Shown here piece by piece: positions 1-8,634 of a stretch of 64,000 bases of DNA. The first letter of the stretch is position 1, and the number at the start of each line of letters is the position of its first letter. A program made the translations under genes and the position numbers. Source of the DNA: Geodermatophilus amargosae (GTDB lineage Bacteria; Actinomycetota; Actinomycetes; Mycobacteriales; Geodermatophilaceae); NCBI RefSeq assembly GCF_900116515.1, contig NZ_FPBA01000002.1, forward strand, positions 434,001-498,000, given 5' to 3'. The notes under the pieces were generated by a model. That model did no database searches. It was not told the origin of the DNA and saw only the letters and a list, made by a program, of their open reading frames with translations.

Positions 1-602
1 GCACCCGCGGGCTCGGCGTAGCCGATGTGCGCGACCCGGTCGCCCTCGTAGGTCACCGAGGTGACGCTGGCCAGCCCGCACTGCCGCCGTCGTGGGTCGT
101 GGGCGTACCGCCTGCCCTCGAGGTGCAGGCGCAGGGTCCAGATCGGCAGCTGGTGGCTCACGCAGACCGCCGCGCTGCCGCGCGCGGCGTCGCGGGCGGA
201 CTCGACGGCGAGCAGCATCCGCGCGGCGATCTCCACGTAGGGCTCGCCCCACGACGGCCGCACCGGGTTGCGCAGCTTCCACCAGTCCCGCGGGCGGCGG
301 GCCACCCCGGCACCGCCGCCGACCTTCGTGCCCTCGAAGGCGTTGCCGGCCTCGATCAGCCGCTCGTCGACGGCGACCGGCAGGTCCAGCGCGTCGGCGA
401 TCGGCGCGGCGGTCTGCCGGGCGCGCTCGAGCGGGCTGGAGACCAGGTGCGTGACGTCGCGGCCGGTGAACCACTCCGCGGCGCGGCGGGCCATGTCCTC
501 GCCGGCCTCGGACAGCCGGAAGCCGGGCAGCCGGCCGTAGAGCACGCCGGTGGGGTTGAACACCTCCCCGTGCCGGAGCAGGTGCACGACGGTCGTCTCC
601 AT
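1..602 (-). CDS. Histidine phosphatase family protein (3' end cut by window)
   Basis: This is a phosphoglycerate mutase-like histidine phosphatase. The translation begins [23 protein letters not shown] is the catalytic phosphohistidine motif, and CVSHQLP near the visible end supplies the second active-site His. Alternative substrates in this superfamily include small phospho-metabolites; none can be inferred. The ATG at 602-600 overlaps the hemL stop by one base (TGATG), so it is the last visible cistron of the haem operon and probably translationally coupled. About 200 residues are visible and the stop lies outside the window. Confidence 0.85.
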   Translation of the reverse strand, partial: METTVVHLLRHGEVFNPTGVLYGRLPGFRLSEAGEDMARRAAEWFTGRDVTHLVSSPLERARQTAAPIADALDLPVAVDERLIEAGNAFEGTKVGGGAGVARRPRDWWKLRNPVRPSWGEPYVEIAARMLLAVESARDAARGSAAVCVSHQLPIWTLRLHLEGRRYAHDPRRRQCGLASVTSVTYEGDRVAHIGYAEPAG

Positions 603-1984
603 CAGGGCTGCAGCTCCTGGGCGTCCTCGGCATCCGCGGGGTGCGGGGCGTCGGCGGGGTCGGCGGCCGCGGCGGCGCGGGCGGCGGCGGGCAGGGCGTC
701 GAGCACCCTCTCCACGGCCTCGTCGTCCATCGCGGCGCTGACGAACCAGGACTCGAACGCCGACGGCGGCAGGTACACGCCGCGGGCGAGCATCTCGTGG
801 AAGAAGGCCCGGTGCGCCGCGGTGTCCTGCGTGCGGGCGTCGTCGTAGTCGTGCACCTGGCGCTCGTCGGGGACGAAGAAGACGGAGAACATCGAGCCGG
901 CCTGCTGCACGCGGTGGGGGACGCCCGCGGCGAACAGGGCCGCGCTGGCCGCGCCGCGCAGGGTGACCGCGACCTGGTCGCAGCGCGCGTAGACGTCGTC
1001 GGTGCACAGCCGCAGCGTGGTGAGCCCGGCGGCGACGGCCACCGGGTTCCCGGACAGCGTGCCGGCCTGGTACACCGGCCCGATCGGGGCCAGCTGCTCC
1101 ATCAGGTCGGCGCGGCCGCCGAACGCCGCGGCCGGCAGCCCGCCGCCCATGACCTTGCCGAAGGTCATCAGGTCGGCGTCGACGGGGTCGAGGCCGTACC
1201 AGCCCGAGCGGGACACCCGGAAGCCGGTCATGACCTCGTCGAGGAGCAGCAGCGCGCCGTGCTCGGCGGTGATCCGGCGCAGCGCGGCGTTGAAGCCGTC
1301 CCGCGGCGGGACGACGCCCATGTTGCCGGGCGCGGCCTCGCTGACGACGACGGCGATGTCGGACCCGCGCTCCGCGAAGACCGCCTCGACCGCGGCGACG
1401 TCGTTGTAGGGCAGCACGATCGTGTCGGCGGCCGCGCCGGTGGTGACCCCGGGGGTGTCGGGCAGGCCGAGCGTGGCGACGCCGGAGCCGGCCGAGGCCA
1501 GCAGCGCGTCGACGTGGCCGTGGTAGCAGCCGGCGAACTTGACCACCAACGACCGGCCGGTGGCGCCGCGGGCCAGCCGCAGCGCGGAGAGCACCGCCTC
1601 GGTGCCGGAGTTGACCAGCCGCACCCTCTCGACCGGGGCGACGCGGTCGACGATCTCCTGCGCGAGGTCGAGCTCGCCCTCGGTGGGCGTGCCGAAGGAG
1701 AACCCGCGGCGGGCGGCCGCGGTGACCGCCTCGACGACGACGGGGTGGCCGTGGCCGAGGATCATCGGCCCCCACGAGGAGACCAGGTCCACGTAGCGGC
1801 GGCCGTCGGCGTCGGTGAGCCAGGGGCCCTGCCCCTCCGCCATGAACCGGGGCGTGCCGCCGACGGCGCGGAAGGCCCGCACCGGCGAGTTCACCCCGCC
1901 GGGGGTGACGCGCTGCGCGCGGGCGAACAGGTCGGCGGAGACGGGTGCCGTGTAGTCGTACCGCGTCGTGTCCAGCGAGGTCAC
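602..1984 (-). CDS. hemL: Glutamate-1-semialdehyde 2,1-aminomutase
   Basis: HemL converts glutamate-1-semialdehyde to 5-aminolevulinate with PLP, the second step of C5-pathway tetrapyrrole synthesis. The N-terminal region carries [12 protein letters not shown], the middle has the LDEVMTGFR aspartate region, and [18 protein letters not shown] holds the PLP-binding Lys. Length of 460 aa fits the family. I chose the GTG at 1984 because it overlaps the upstream stop as GTGA and gives a normal N-terminus ([11 protein letters not shown]); the longer open frame upstream is low-complexity Arg/Pro shadow. Cytosolic; cotranscribed with hemB and the rest of the operon. Confidence 0.95.
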   Translation of the reverse strand: MTSLDTTRYDYTAPVSADLFARAQRVTPGGVNSPVRAFRAVGGTPRFMAEGQGPWLTDADGRRYVDLVSSWGPMILGHGHPVVVEAVTAAARRGFSFGTPTEGELDLAQEIVDRVAPVERVRLVNSGTEAVLSALRLARGATGRSLVVKFAGCYHGHVDALLASAGSGVATLGLPDTPGVTTGAAADTIVLPYNDVAAVEAVFAERGSDIAVVVSEAAPGNMGVVPPRDGFNAALRRITAEHGALLLLDEVMTGFRVSRSGWYGLDPVDADLMTFGKVMGGGLPAAAFGGRADLMEQLAPIGPVYQAGTLSGNPVAVAAGLTTLRLCTDDVYARCDQVAVTLRGAASAALFAAGVPHRVQQAGSMFSVFFVPDERQVHDYDDARTQDTAAHRAFFHEMLARGVYLPPSAFESWFVSAAMDDEAVERVLDALPAAARAAAAADPADAPHPADAEDAQELQP

Positions 1985-2541
1985 GGCCCCAGTGTCCTCC
2001 TGTTCCCCGGGCGGCCGTCGGGGGTGTCGGGCCCCGCGCCGTGTGACACTCCGCTCTCCGGCGCGGTGCTCGACGACGCCGTGCTCCCCGGCGCATGGTC
2101 GAGCAGCGCGGCGGACAGGGCCGCCGGGTCGCGGGTGGGCACGAGCACGGTGCGCCCGTCGGTCAGCCGCAGCGGCAGCCCGGTCCGTCCGCGGGGCAGC
2201 GACCAGCCGCCGCCGAGGACGGGGGCGCCGGCGTCGACCCCCGCCGTCCCCTCGCGGACCGCGCGGAGGTGGGCGGCGTCGACGTCGGCCAGCGGCACCC
2301 GCTCGCGGCCCACGGACAACGCTCGGTCGGGACCGGCGCCGGCGACCCGCACCGTCCACACCCGGCGGGCCGCCGAGCAGCCGAAGGCGACGATCCCCGG
2401 CACCGCGACGACGGCGAGGACCCACAGCAGTGGCGGCACGTCGGGGCCGGGCAGGACCACGTCCAGGACCACGAGGAGCCCGAGGACCCCGGCGACCAGC
2501 CACAGCGGCCGCCAGGAGCCCCCGGGCTCGACGTACGTCAT
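1981..2541 (-). CDS. DUF3093-like two-TM membrane protein in the haem operon
   Basis: A 186-residue protein with two N-terminal hydrophobic segments (about residues 11-30 and 38-57). A soluble region follows whose pattern ([14 protein letters not shown], then [34 protein letters not shown]) resembles actinobacterial DUF3093 proteins. The C-terminal 30 residues are low-complexity Ser/Pro/Gly. It lies 10 nt after hemB and overlaps the hemL GTG by 4 nt, so it is a true operon member. Function is unknown. The family assignment is by resemblance and only moderately certain; the coding call itself is firm because of the coupling. Confidence 0.72.
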   Translation of the reverse strand: MTYVEPGGSWRPLWLVAGVLGLLVVLDVVLPGPDVPPLLWVLAVVAVPGIVAFGCSAARRVWTVRVAGAGPDRALSVGRERVPLADVDAAHLRAVREGTAGVDAGAPVLGGGWSLPRGRTGLPLRLTDGRTVLVPTRDPAALSAALLDHAPGSTASSSTAPESGVSHGAGPDTPDGRPGNRRTLGP

Positions 2542-2551
2542 CGGCGGCCGG

Positions 2552-3568
2552 TCACCGGCGCAGCAGGCGCGCGGCCTCGACCGCCCAGTAGGTCAGGACC
2601 TGGCCGGCACCCGCGCGGCGGATGGCGGTGAGCGTCTCGAGGATCGCTCGCTCGCGGTCGATCCAGCCGTTGGCCGCGGCCGCCTCGACCATCGCGTACT
2701 CACCGCTCACCTGGTAGGCGCTGACCGGGACGTCGACGGCGTCGGCGACCCGGGCGACGATGTCCAGGTAGGGCAGCGCCGGCTTGACCATGACGGCGTC
2801 GGCGCCCTCGGCGAGGTCCTGGCGCACCTCGCGCAGCGCCTCGTCGGCGTTGGGCGGGTCCATCTGGTAGGTCGAGCGGTCGCCGAACTGTGGCGCCCCC
2901 TCGGCCGCCTCGCGGAAGGGCCCGTAGAAGCCGGAGGCGTACTTGGCGGCGTAGGCCAGGATCGGCGTCTCGGGAAACGCCCGGGAGTCCAGCGCCCGGC
3001 GGATCGCCGCCACCTGCCCGTCCATCATCCCGCTGGGCGCGATGACGTGGGCGCCGGCCTGCGCCTGCGCGATGGCCACGGCGGCGTAGCGGTCCAGCGT
3101 GGGGTCGTTGTCCACGAGTCCGGCCGGCGTGACCACCCCGCAGTGCCCGTGGTCGGTGTACTCGCACAGGCAGAGGTCGGCGATGAGCACCAGCTCGTCG
3201 CCGAGGTCGTCGCGCAGCTGCCGCAGCGCCACGTTGACGATCCCGTCGGCGGCGTCGGCCTGCGAGCCCACGGCGTCCTTGTCCGACGGGATGCCGAACA
3301 GGACCAGCCCGCCGATGCCGGCCTCGGCCGCCTCGTGCGCGGCCTTCCGCAGCGAGTCCGGCGTGTGCTGGACGACGCCGGGCATCGAGCCGATCGGCAC
3401 CGGCTCGGAGATGCCCTGCTTGACGAACACCGGCAGCACCAGGTCGGCCGGGGCCACCCGGGTCTGCGCGGTGAGCCGCCGCAGCGCGGGCGTCGACCGC
3501 AGCCGGCGCCCGCGCGCGAAGCCGGGGTCCGCCCCGCGCTGCGCGGGGTCCACCGGTGCGGAGGTCAC
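2552..3568 (-). CDS. hemB: Porphobilinogen synthase (delta-aminolevulinate dehydratase)
   Basis: HemB condenses two 5-aminolevulinate molecules to porphobilinogen. The 338-aa protein has the zinc-type cysteine cluster LCLCEYTDHGHCG, the Schiff-base lysines in AYAAKYASGFYGPF and ADAVMVKPALPYLD, and the usual C-terminus YWAVEAARLL. The presence of three cysteines indicates a Zn-dependent rather than Mg-only enzyme. It starts with GTG at 3568 and overlaps the hemD stop by 4 nt (GTGA). It is cotranscribed with the rest of the hem operon under the rex promoter. Confidence 0.96.
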   Translation of the reverse strand: MTSAPVDPAQRGADPGFARGRRLRSTPALRRLTAQTRVAPADLVLPVFVKQGISEPVPIGSMPGVVQHTPDSLRKAAHEAAEAGIGGLVLFGIPSDKDAVGSQADAADGIVNVALRQLRDDLGDELVLIADLCLCEYTDHGHCGVVTPAGLVDNDPTLDRYAAVAIAQAQAGAHVIAPSGMMDGQVAAIRRALDSRAFPETPILAYAAKYASGFYGPFREAAEGAPQFGDRSTYQMDPPNADEALREVRQDLAEGADAVMVKPALPYLDIVARVADAVDVPVSAYQVSGEYAMVEAAAANGWIDRERAILETLTAIRRAGAGQVLTYWAVEAARLLRR

Positions 3569-5097
3569 TCGCCCTCACCCTCCCGCTGCGCCTCGGCGTA
3601 GGCGGCCAGCGCGTCGACCAGCGGCACGACCGCGGCGGTCTCGGGCTGCACGTCCACCCGCAGGCCGAACTCCTGCGCGGTGGCCGCGGTGGCCGGGCCG
3701 ATGACGGCGACGACGGTCTTGGCGTGCGGCTTGCCGGCGATGCCGACCAGGTTGCGCACGGTGCTCGACGAGGTGAAGCACACCGCGTCGAAGCCGCCGC
3801 CCTTGATCGCCTCGCGGACGGCGGCGGCCGGCGGGGCGGCGCGCACCGTGCGGTACGCGGTCACGTCGTCGACCTCCCAGCCGCGCTCCTTGAGACCCGC
3901 GGTGAGGGTCTCGGTGGCGATGTCGGCGCGGGGCAGCAGCACCCGGTCGATCGGGTCGAGGACGTCGTCGTACTCGGGGAAGTCGGCCAGCAGGCCCTCG
4001 CTGGACTGCTGCCCGGTGGGCACCAGCTCCGGCACGATGCCGAACGCGCGGACCGCCTCGGCGGTCTGCTCGCCGACGCAGGCGACCTTCACGCCGGCGA
4101 AGGCGCGGGCGTCGAGGCCCAGCTCGGTGAACTTCTCCCGGACCGCGCGCACCGCGTTGGCCGAGGTGAAGACGATCCAGCCGTAGCGGCCGGTGACCAG
4201 GCCCTTGATGGCGCGGTCCATCTGCGCGGGGCTGCGCGGGGGCTCGACGGCGATGGTGGGCACCTCGACCGGCACCGCGCCGTAGGCCCGCAGCCGGTCG
4301 CTCATCTCGCCGGCCTGGTCCTTGGTGCGCGGCACCAGCACCCGCCAGCCGAACAGCGGCCGGCTCTCCCACCAGGAGAGCTTGCCGCGCTTGTCGACGA
4401 CCGAGCCCACGGTGGCCACGACCGGCCCGCTGACGGCGTCGAGGCCCGCGGTCTTCTCCGCGACGGCCGAGAGCTTCGCGACGACGCTCTTCTGCCCCGT
4501 GCCCGAGCCGCCGGTGGTGACGACGACCGCGGTGCTGCCGGACAGGCCGCCCTCGACCAGCCGCGCGGCGGCGTCGGGGAGCTGCTCGGCGCCGCCCTGC
4601 AGCACCACCGGGGCGCCGAGGGCGCTCGCTGCGCGGGCCACCGCCGGCAGGTCGACGTCGCCGTCGCGCAGGTCGGCGGTCAGCGAGGTGCCGCCGAGCG
4701 CGACGCCGGCGAAGGCCGGGACCGCGGTCGAGGGCGCGACGCCGGGGACGACGTCGAAGGGCACCGAGGTGCGGCCGACGGCCAGCGCCTCCTTGACCAC
4801 GGCGTCGGAGGTGAACGGGTCACCGGCGACCAGCCGGACGACGACGTCGCCGTTCTTCGCGGCGGCGACGGCGCCCTTGGCGACCTCGGCCGACTCGCCG
4901 GAGACGACCGTCGGCTCGACGCCGGGGCGGCTCTCGCGGACGGCGTCGAGGAGGGCGGCGGGTACGTCGGGGTCGACGAGCAGCGCGGAGGCCTCGGCCA
5001 GAGCGGCCGTGGCCCGGGCGGTGAGCATGCCGGGGTCACCGGGTCCGGCGCCGACGAAGACGACGCGGCCGGGGGTCTTGCGGAAGCGCGTCATCAC
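3565..5097 (-). CDS. hemD: Fused SUMT-like / uroporphyrinogen-III synthase
   Basis: A 510-aa two-domain protein. Residues about 10-245 form a SUMT/CobA-like methyltransferase fold (VFVGAGPGDPGMLTARA start, then VVRLVAGDPF and PGVAPSTAVPA). Residues about 255-505 are the HemD uroporphyrinogen-III synthase domain (RVLVPRTKDQAGEMSDRLRA, WIVFTSANAV, CFTSSSTVRN). HemD closes and isomerises hydroxymethylbilane. The methyltransferase part makes precorrin-2 in canonical fusions; its first-domain motifs look divergent, so activity there is unproven. The start is GTG 5097 or the adjacent ATG 5094; an AGGAG lies just upstream. Overlaps hemB by 4 nt. Confidence 0.92.
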   Translation of the reverse strand: MMTRFRKTPGRVVFVGAGPGDPGMLTARATAALAEASALLVDPDVPAALLDAVRESRPGVEPTVVSGESAEVAKGAVAAAKNGDVVVRLVAGDPFTSDAVVKEALAVGRTSVPFDVVPGVAPSTAVPAFAGVALGGTSLTADLRDGDVDLPAVARAASALGAPVVLQGGAEQLPDAAARLVEGGLSGSTAVVVTTGGSGTGQKSVVAKLSAVAEKTAGLDAVSGPVVATVGSVVDKRGKLSWWESRPLFGWRVLVPRTKDQAGEMSDRLRAYGAVPVEVPTIAVEPPRSPAQMDRAIKGLVTGRYGWIVFTSANAVRAVREKFTELGLDARAFAGVKVACVGEQTAEAVRAFGIVPELVPTGQQSSEGLLADFPEYDDVLDPIDRVLLPRADIATETLTAGLKERGWEVDDVTAYRTVRAAPPAAAVREAIKGGGFDAVCFTSSSTVRNLVGIAGKPHAKTVVAVIGPATAATAQEFGLRVDVQPETAAVVPLVDALAAYAEAQREGEGE

Positions 5098-5185
5098 GAG
5101 CTCCTGGTCCTTGTTGGTGTCGTGGCCCTGGAGAGGGCGTGGGTGGGGGTCTGGGGAGCCGGGCGCTGCTGCCCGACGGGGGTGG

Positions 5186-6121
5186 TCACCGTGCGGCGGC
5201 CATCAGCTCGGCCGCGCCGCGGTCGAGCAGGTCGGCGGCGAGCTCGCGGCCCAGCCGCTCGGCGTCGCCGACCGGGCCGGTGGACGAGCCGCGGACGCCG
5301 TCGCTGCCGTCGATCGCGGTGACCGAGGCACGCAGGTACAGCTCGGCGCCGTCGTCGCCCTCGGCCAGCTCGGCGTAGGCGGCGACCGGGGCGCTGCAGC
5401 CGGCCTCGAGGGCGGCCAGCGTCGTCCGCTCGGCGAGCACGCAGGCGCGGGCGCCGGCGTCGTCGAGGGCGGCGAGCAGCTCGAGGGTGGACTCGTCGTC
5501 GGCCCGGCACTCCACGGCCAGCGCGCCCTGCGCGGGGGCGGGCAGCACCTGCAGTGGGTCGAGGGTCTCGGTGACGGCGTCGAGCCGGCCGAGGCGGGCC
5601 AGCCCGGCGCGGGCGAGGACGACGGCGTCGAGGTCGCCGGGCACGACACGGGCCATCCGGGTGTCGACGTTGCCGCGGATCGGCACGACCTCGAGGCCCA
5701 GACCCAGCGCCCGCAGCTGGGCGACCCGGCGGGGGGCGCCGGTGCCGATGCGGGAGCCTGCGGGCAGCTCGCCGAGGGTGAGCCGGTTGCGGGCGACGAG
5801 CGCGTCGCGCGGGTCCTCCCGCGGCGGGACGGCGGCCAGCACCAAGCCCGGCTCCGGCGCGGTGGGCAGGTCCTTGTAGCTGTGCACGGCGACGTCGACG
5901 GTGCCCTCGAGCAGCGCCGCGCGGATGGCGGTGACGAAGACGCCGGTGCCGCCGAGCTGGGTGATGGCCGCGGCCGACCGGTCGCCCTCGGTGCTGATGT
6001 GCACCAGCTCGACCGGCACGCCGCTGGCCGCGGTGATCGCGTCGGCGACGGTCTGCGACTGGGTGCGGGCGAGCTGGCTGGCGCGGGTGCCCAGGCGCAG
6101 CGTGCGGGTGGTCGTGGTCAT
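5186..6121 (-). CDS. hemC: Hydroxymethylbilane synthase (porphobilinogen deaminase)
   Basis: HemC polymerises four porphobilinogens into hydroxymethylbilane. The 311-aa protein starts [18 protein letters not shown], has the catalytic region [23 protein letters not shown], and [13 protein letters not shown], whose Cys attaches the dipyrromethane cofactor. The ATG at 6121 overlaps the hemA stop by 4 nt. An 88-nt gap separates it from hemD, the largest gap within the hem block; I see no promoter there. Length and motifs are complete. Confidence 0.96.
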   Translation of the reverse strand: MTTTTRTLRLGTRASQLARTQSQTVADAITAASGVPVELVHISTEGDRSAAAITQLGGTGVFVTAIRAALLEGTVDVAVHSYKDLPTAPEPGLVLAAVPPREDPRDALVARNRLTLGELPAGSRIGTGAPRRVAQLRALGLGLEVVPIRGNVDTRMARVVPGDLDAVVLARAGLARLGRLDAVTETLDPLQVLPAPAQGALAVECRADDESTLELLAALDDAGARACVLAERTTLAALEAGCSAPVAAYAELAEGDDGAELYLRASVTAIDGSDGVRGSSTGPVGDAERLGRELAADLLDRGAAELMAAAR

Positions 6122-7473
6122 GCCGCACCGCCCGGGTGCAGGTCGTCGGGGTCGACGGTGACCGCCTCGGCCAGCCGTCCGCCGTCGGCGGGGACGTCGG
6201 TGTCGATGCCGAGGCCGAACAGGGCCCGCAGCGCGTCGGCGTAGTCGACGCCGCCGGGGGTGCCGGCCAGCTCCTTGACCCGCACCGTCGGCTCGTGCAG
6301 CAGCTTGTCGACGACGCGGCGCACGGTGCGGGCGATCTCGCTGCGGGCGCGGGCGTCGAGGTCGGGCAGCCGGCTGGACAGTCGCAGCAGCTCGGCCTCG
6401 ACGACCTCGGCGGCCTGGCTGCGCAGCGCGGAGACGGTCGGGGCGACGGCGGCGGCCTGCTGCTCGGCGCGCAGCAGCGCGGTCTCGGCCTCGATGAGCG
6501 CGTGCGCGGCGGAGACGTCGTCGGCCGCGACCGGGTCGGCGCCGCCCGCGGCCGAGCGCTCGCCCTGCAGCAGGGCCAGGTCGACGAGGTGCACCCCCGG
6601 CAGCGCGGCGACGCCCGGGTCGACGTCGCGGGGCAGCGCCAGGTCGACGACGGCCAGCGGCCGGCCCGCGCGCGCGGCCATGCCGCCCGCCACGGCGTCG
6701 GTGCCGACCACCAGGCCGGCGGCACCGGTGCAGGTGACCACCACGTCGGCGTCGGCGATGGCCTGTTGCAGGTCGGCGAGCTCGGCGGTGCCGCCGTCGA
6801 CGGCGGCGGCCAGCCGGGCGGCCGACTCCGGCGAGCGGCTGGCGACGGTGACCAGCGCGCCGCGCCGGGACAGCGTGGTGGCGGCCAGCGCGCCCATCGA
6901 GCCGGCGCCGACGACCAGCGCCGGGCGCCCGGCGAGCGGGCCGACCCGCTGCTCGGCGTGGTCGAGGGAGACGGTGACCAGCGAGGCGCCGGCGCGGTCG
7001 ATGCCGGTCTCGGAGTGCACCCGCTTGCCCACGCGCAGCGCGTGCTGGGCGACCGGGTGCAGCGCGCGGCCGACCGTGCCCTCCTCCTGCGCGAGGGCGT
7101 AGGCGGCGCGCAGCTGACCGAGGACCTGGGTCTCGCCGACCACCATGGAGTCCAGGCCCGCGGCCACGGTGAACAGGTGGGCGACGGCCTGGTCCTCGTA
7201 GTGGACGGTGACGTAGGGCGAGAGCTCCTCGACGCCGGCGCCGGCCTGGCGGGCGAGCACACGGCTGACCTCGGCGACGCCGCCGTGGAAGCGGTCGACC
7301 TCGGCGAAGACCTCGACCCGGTTGCAGGTGGCCAGCACGAGCGCCTCGCTCACGTGGTCACTCCCGACCAGCTCGTGCAGGGCCTTGACCGCGTCGTCGC
7401 GCGTCATGGCGAACTGCTCGAGCAGGGCGACCGGCGCGGTCTGGTGGCTGATGCCGACGGCGAGCAGGCTCAT
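6118..7473 (-). CDS. hemA: Glutamyl-tRNA reductase
   Basis: HemA reduces glutamyl-tRNA(Glu) to glutamate-1-semialdehyde with NADPH, the committed step of haem synthesis. The 451-aa protein starts [19 protein letters not shown]; the nucleophilic Cys is in [13 protein letters not shown]; the NADPH domain has [12 protein letters not shown]; the C-terminal dimerisation helix region is present. The ATG at 7473 overlaps the rex stop by 4 nt, so rex and hemA form the translationally coupled head of the operon, as in Streptomyces coelicolor rex-hemACD. Confidence 0.96.
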   Translation of the reverse strand: MSLLAVGISHQTAPVALLEQFAMTRDDAVKALHELVGSDHVSEALVLATCNRVEVFAEVDRFHGGVAEVSRVLARQAGAGVEELSPYVTVHYEDQAVAHLFTVAAGLDSMVVGETQVLGQLRAAYALAQEEGTVGRALHPVAQHALRVGKRVHSETGIDRAGASLVTVSLDHAEQRVGPLAGRPALVVGAGSMGALAATTLSRRGALVTVASRSPESAARLAAAVDGGTAELADLQQAIADADVVVTCTGAAGLVVGTDAVAGGMAARAGRPLAVVDLALPRDVDPGVAALPGVHLVDLALLQGERSAAGGADPVAADDVSAAHALIEAETALLRAEQQAAAVAPTVSALRSQAAEVVEAELLRLSSRLPDLDARARSEIARTVRRVVDKLLHEPTVRVKELAGTPGGVDYADALRALFGLGIDTDVPADGGRLAEAVTVDPDDLHPGGAA

Positions 7474-8153
7474 GCCATCCCCCCGGCGGGGGCGAGCGCT
7501 GCCGGGGTGGTCTGCCCGGGGACACCCCGCTGCTTGTCGAGGAACGCGAGGACCTGCAGCTCGACGGAGAGGTCGACCTGGCGGACGCCGACCCCCGCGG
7601 GCGCCGACAGCGCCACCGGTGCGAAGTTCAAGATGCTCCTCACCCCGGCCGCGGTCAGCCGGTCACAGACCGGCTGCGCCACCTCGGCCGGTGTCGCGAT
7701 GACCCCGATCGTCGCCCGCGTCCCGGTCACGACCGCGTCGAGCTCCTCCATGGGCCGGACCAGCAGGTCCCCGACCCGCTGCCCCACCCGTGCCGGCGAG
7801 GCGTCGAAGAGGCCGACGAACTCGAAGCCGCGGTTGCCGAACCCGCCGTAGCCGGCCAGGGCCGACCCGAGGTTGCCGATCCCGACGAGGACACAGGCGT
7901 GGGCGGTCTCCATGCCGAGCACGGCCGCGATGCGGTCGCGCAGGGTGGACACCTCGTAGCCGACCCCGCGGGTGCCGCAGGGACCGAGGTGGGAGAGGTC
8001 CTTGCGCAACCCGGCGGGGTTGACGCCGGCCGCCGCGGCGAGCTCTCCGGAGGAGATGGTGCCACGGCCGCTGTCGACGAGTCCGGTCAGGACCCGCAGG
8101 TACACAGCCAGCCGGGCGACGGTGGCCTCCGGGATCCGGGGCCGCGACTGCAT
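7470..8153 (-). CDS. rex: Redox-sensing transcriptional repressor Rex
   Basis: Rex binds DNA when NAD+ dominates and releases it when NADH rises. The 227-aa protein has an N-terminal winged helix (residues about 5-75: RIPEATVARLAVYLRVL, AAAAGVNPAGLRKDLSHLG) and a Rossmann domain with VLVGIGNLGSALAGYGGF binding NADH. The C-terminal swapped helix (VDLSVELQVLAFL) is typical. I chose ATG 8153 (preceded by an in-frame GTG at 8156); residues of the longer frame upstream are low-complexity. It heads the hem operon and a matching operator lies about 100 nt upstream, implying autoregulation. Confidence 0.95.
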   Translation of the reverse strand: MQSRPRIPEATVARLAVYLRVLTGLVDSGRGTISSGELAAAAGVNPAGLRKDLSHLGPCGTRGVGYEVSTLRDRIAAVLGMETAHACVLVGIGNLGSALAGYGGFGNRGFEFVGLFDASPARVGQRVGDLLVRPMEELDAVVTGTRATIGVIATPAEVAQPVCDRLTAAGVRSILNFAPVALSAPAGVGVRQVDLSVELQVLAFLDKQRGVPGQTTPAALAPAGGMA

Positions 8154-8252
8154 CACGGGCCTACTCCACAGCGGTCGCGCCCGGGCGCCGGCGGGAGCCT
8201 GCGGGGGCGGACGACATCGGGGATCCGGGTGGTGGACCACCCGGCGACAGCC

Positions 8253-8281
8253 ACGGTAACCGCTTGTGAACGCAGGAACAA
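8253..8281 (-). promoter_or_regulatory. rex-hem promoter with Rex operator
   Basis: Read on the minus strand, TTGTTC (8281-8276) and TACCGT (8258-8253) are separated by exactly 17 nt and would start transcription about 90 nt before rex. The plus-strand segment 8264-8281 reads TTGTGAA-CGCA-GGAACAA, matching 11 of the 14 defined bases of the actinobacterial Rex operator TTGTGAA-N4-TTCACAA: left half perfect, right half 4 of 7. The operator covers the -35 hexamer, as expected for a repressor. Confidence 0.72.
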
Positions 8282-8346
8282 AGTCGCGCGAGCAGGCCCG
8301 GGCCCAGGGCCTGCGTGGATGCGCGGCGCTGTGTCCGAGACCATAC

Positions 8347-8378
8347 CCACCCGGGCGTCGGTCGCCCCTCCCGGGTGG
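8347..8378 (-). terminator. Hairpin after the glutaredoxin gene
   Basis: A perfect 9-bp inverted repeat CCACCCGGG / CCCGGGTGG with a 14-nt loop begins 4 nt past the glutaredoxin stop. No T-run follows, which is usual in this genome. It separates the ligase-glutaredoxin unit from the rex promoter. Confidence 0.6.
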
Positions 8379-8382
8379 CCCG

Positions 8383-8634
8383 TCAGGAGATCCCGAGGTC
8401 CCGGCGCAGGCGGGGGACGTCGACGGTGAAGTAGGAGTGCTCGCGGCCGTCGAGCAGCACCACCGGCACCCGGTCGCCGTACTCCGCCTGCAGCTCCGGG
8501 TCGGCGTCGACGTCGACCTCGCGGGTACCGACGCCGGCCTCGGCGGCGATCCGCCCCAGCGTCTCTGCCGCGGTGACGCACAGGTGGCAGCCGGCCCGGG
8601 TCAGCAGCTCCAGGCGGGCGGCGGGCTCAGTCAC
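8383..8634 (-). CDS. Glutaredoxin-like (DUF836) protein
   Basis: An 83-aa thioredoxin-fold protein with the redox motif CHLC near the N-terminus (LELLTRAGCHLCVTAAE) and a cis-Pro region VPVVLLDGRE, typical of the DUF836 glutaredoxin family. It probably reduces disulfides or mixed thiols in the cytosol; the electron donor is unknown. It overlaps the end of the upstream acyl-CoA ligase by 8 nt, so the two are cotranscribed. A small glutaredoxin next to rex-hemA is also seen in Streptomyces gene order, from memory. Confidence 0.85.
   Translation of the reverse strand: MTEPAARLELLTRAGCHLCVTAAETLGRIAAEAGVGTREVDVDADPELQAEYGDRVPVVLLDGREHSYFTVDVPRLRRDLGIS

Noticed and set aside
641..3601. Very long plus-strand frame (986 codons) opposite hemL and hemB
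   Set aside because: Antisense shadow of highly GC-rich genes; Gly/Arg/Val/Asp low-complexity composition, no motifs, while the minus-strand genes have complete family motifs.
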